From contig NZ_CP099917.1 of assembly GCF_030994125.1 (NCBI RefSeq), positions 3,518,001 through 3,582,000 of the forward strand: a DNA stretch of 64,000 nucleotides, given 5' to 3'. Shown piece after piece: positions 63,762 to 64,000 of this stretch. Numbering within the stretch: position 1 is the first letter of the stretch; each line of letters begins with the position of its first letter. Source of the DNA: Pseudoalteromonas xiamenensis. GTDB lineage: Bacteria; Pseudomonadota; Gammaproteobacteria; Enterobacterales; Alteromonadaceae. The notes below the pieces were generated by a model, which was given only the letters and a program-made list of their open reading frames with translations, searched no databases and was not told where the DNA came from. Made by a program: the position numbers and the translations under genes.

Positions 63762-64000
63762 TCAACTCGTCGATGAACGAACGATGAGTTTCGGTGGGAG
63801 CAACGTTGATTCGACGGCTTCACCACGGATCAGGTTAAGCAAATTTGCGACGATCATTTGGCCTGCAAGCGTGGTATTTTGCTGTACGGTGGTTAATGCG
63901 GGCGATACATAACTGGCCGCTGAAATATTATCAAAACCAATCACACTCACTTCTTTTGGCACGTTTATTCCTGCTTCTTGCAAAGCCTTAATCGCACCGA
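63762..64000 (-). CDS. LacI-family transcriptional regulator, C-terminal part (5' beyond the window)
   Basis: The minus-strand frame is open from the right edge to TGA at 63762-63764. It encodes the end of a LacI/PurR effector domain: AIKALQEAGINVPKEVSVIG, FDNISAASYVSPALTTVQQN, NLLNLIRGEA and LIVRSST. The DNA-binding head lies outside the window. The family is firm. It is convergent with the glucoamylase gene and is the only regulator in the locus, so it is the natural candidate (MalR) for the three TG(C/A)ATACGTATGCA operators. That link is inference. Confidence 0.9.
   Translation of the reverse strand, partial: GAIKALQEAGINVPKEVSVIGFDNISAASYVSPALTTVQQNTTLAGQMIVANLLNLIRGEAVESTLLPPKLIVRSSTS

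Overview
The window looks like a chromosomal segment of a marine gammaproteobacterium of the order Alteromonadales (Pseudoalteromonas-like). Supporting this are moderate-to-low GC, the gene pairs queF/syd, radD/RraB-like, tamA/tamB and rnhA-dnaQ followed by tRNA-Asp, small order-typical families (DUF2789, DUF3301, DUF3549), and a maltodextrin locus with a TonB-dependent receptor, a tryptophan-halogenase-like protein and several glycosidases. The genus is an inference. I see no insertion sequence, prophage or CRISPR array.

Layout. 1-4468: end of a TolB-propeller amidohydrolase, a small Lys/Ala-rich protein, an ElyC/YdcF-type envelope protein and metR. 4469-15435: metE behind MetJ-type boxes, a frameshifted GAF-GGDEF-EAL gene, pyrC, an H-NS-family gene, radD, an RraB-like gene and a frameshifted tamA. 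15438-23672: tamB, a cyclophilin, queF, syd, a Zn-ribbon gene pair, DUF2789 and a GNAT gene. 23701-24307: an unannotated-looking CsrB-type sRNA with about 26 GGA motifs, its own terminator, and an 18-bp palindrome of the UvrY/GacA type about 170 bp upstream. 24667-31790: a same-strand signalling cluster with a membrane phosphatase-lipid kinase fusion, an NtrC-type regulator, a 68-residue stand-alone DHp-like protein, a CHASE3-like histidine kinase, an Rcp1-like receiver and a hybrid kinase broken by a 31-nt insertion and a 1-nt deletion. 31812-35650: stress/envelope genes (yqjDEK-like, a frameshifted beta-barrel, a BON protein, DUF2383, DUF1328). 35647-44416: housekeeping genes (DUF3549, yqcC-truC-yqcA, mltD, gloB, a methyltransferase, rnhA, dnaQ, a TIGR03503-like gene). 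44515-45517: eight identical tandem tRNA-Asp(GTC) genes. 45872-49102: a kexin-like S8 protease with a probable external chaperone, and a periplasmic solute-binding-like protein. 49174-64000: the maltodextrin locus, ending inside a LacI-family regulator.

How genes work together. In the maltodextrin locus, large glucans would be trimmed by a lipoprotein glucoamylase and signal-peptide GH13 enzymes, cross the outer membrane through the TonB-dependent receptor, cross the inner membrane through an MFS permease, and be finished by a cytoplasmic GH13 alpha-glucosidase. Three copies of a TG(C/A)ATACGTATGCA palindrome stand before three of its transcription units and probably bind the LacI-type regulator at the right edge.

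Four loci carry small indels in short sequence tracts (tamA, the GGDEF/EAL gene, the hybrid kinase and a beta-barrel gene). Whether these are assembly errors, true pseudogenes or slippable tracts cannot be decided from the sequence alone.
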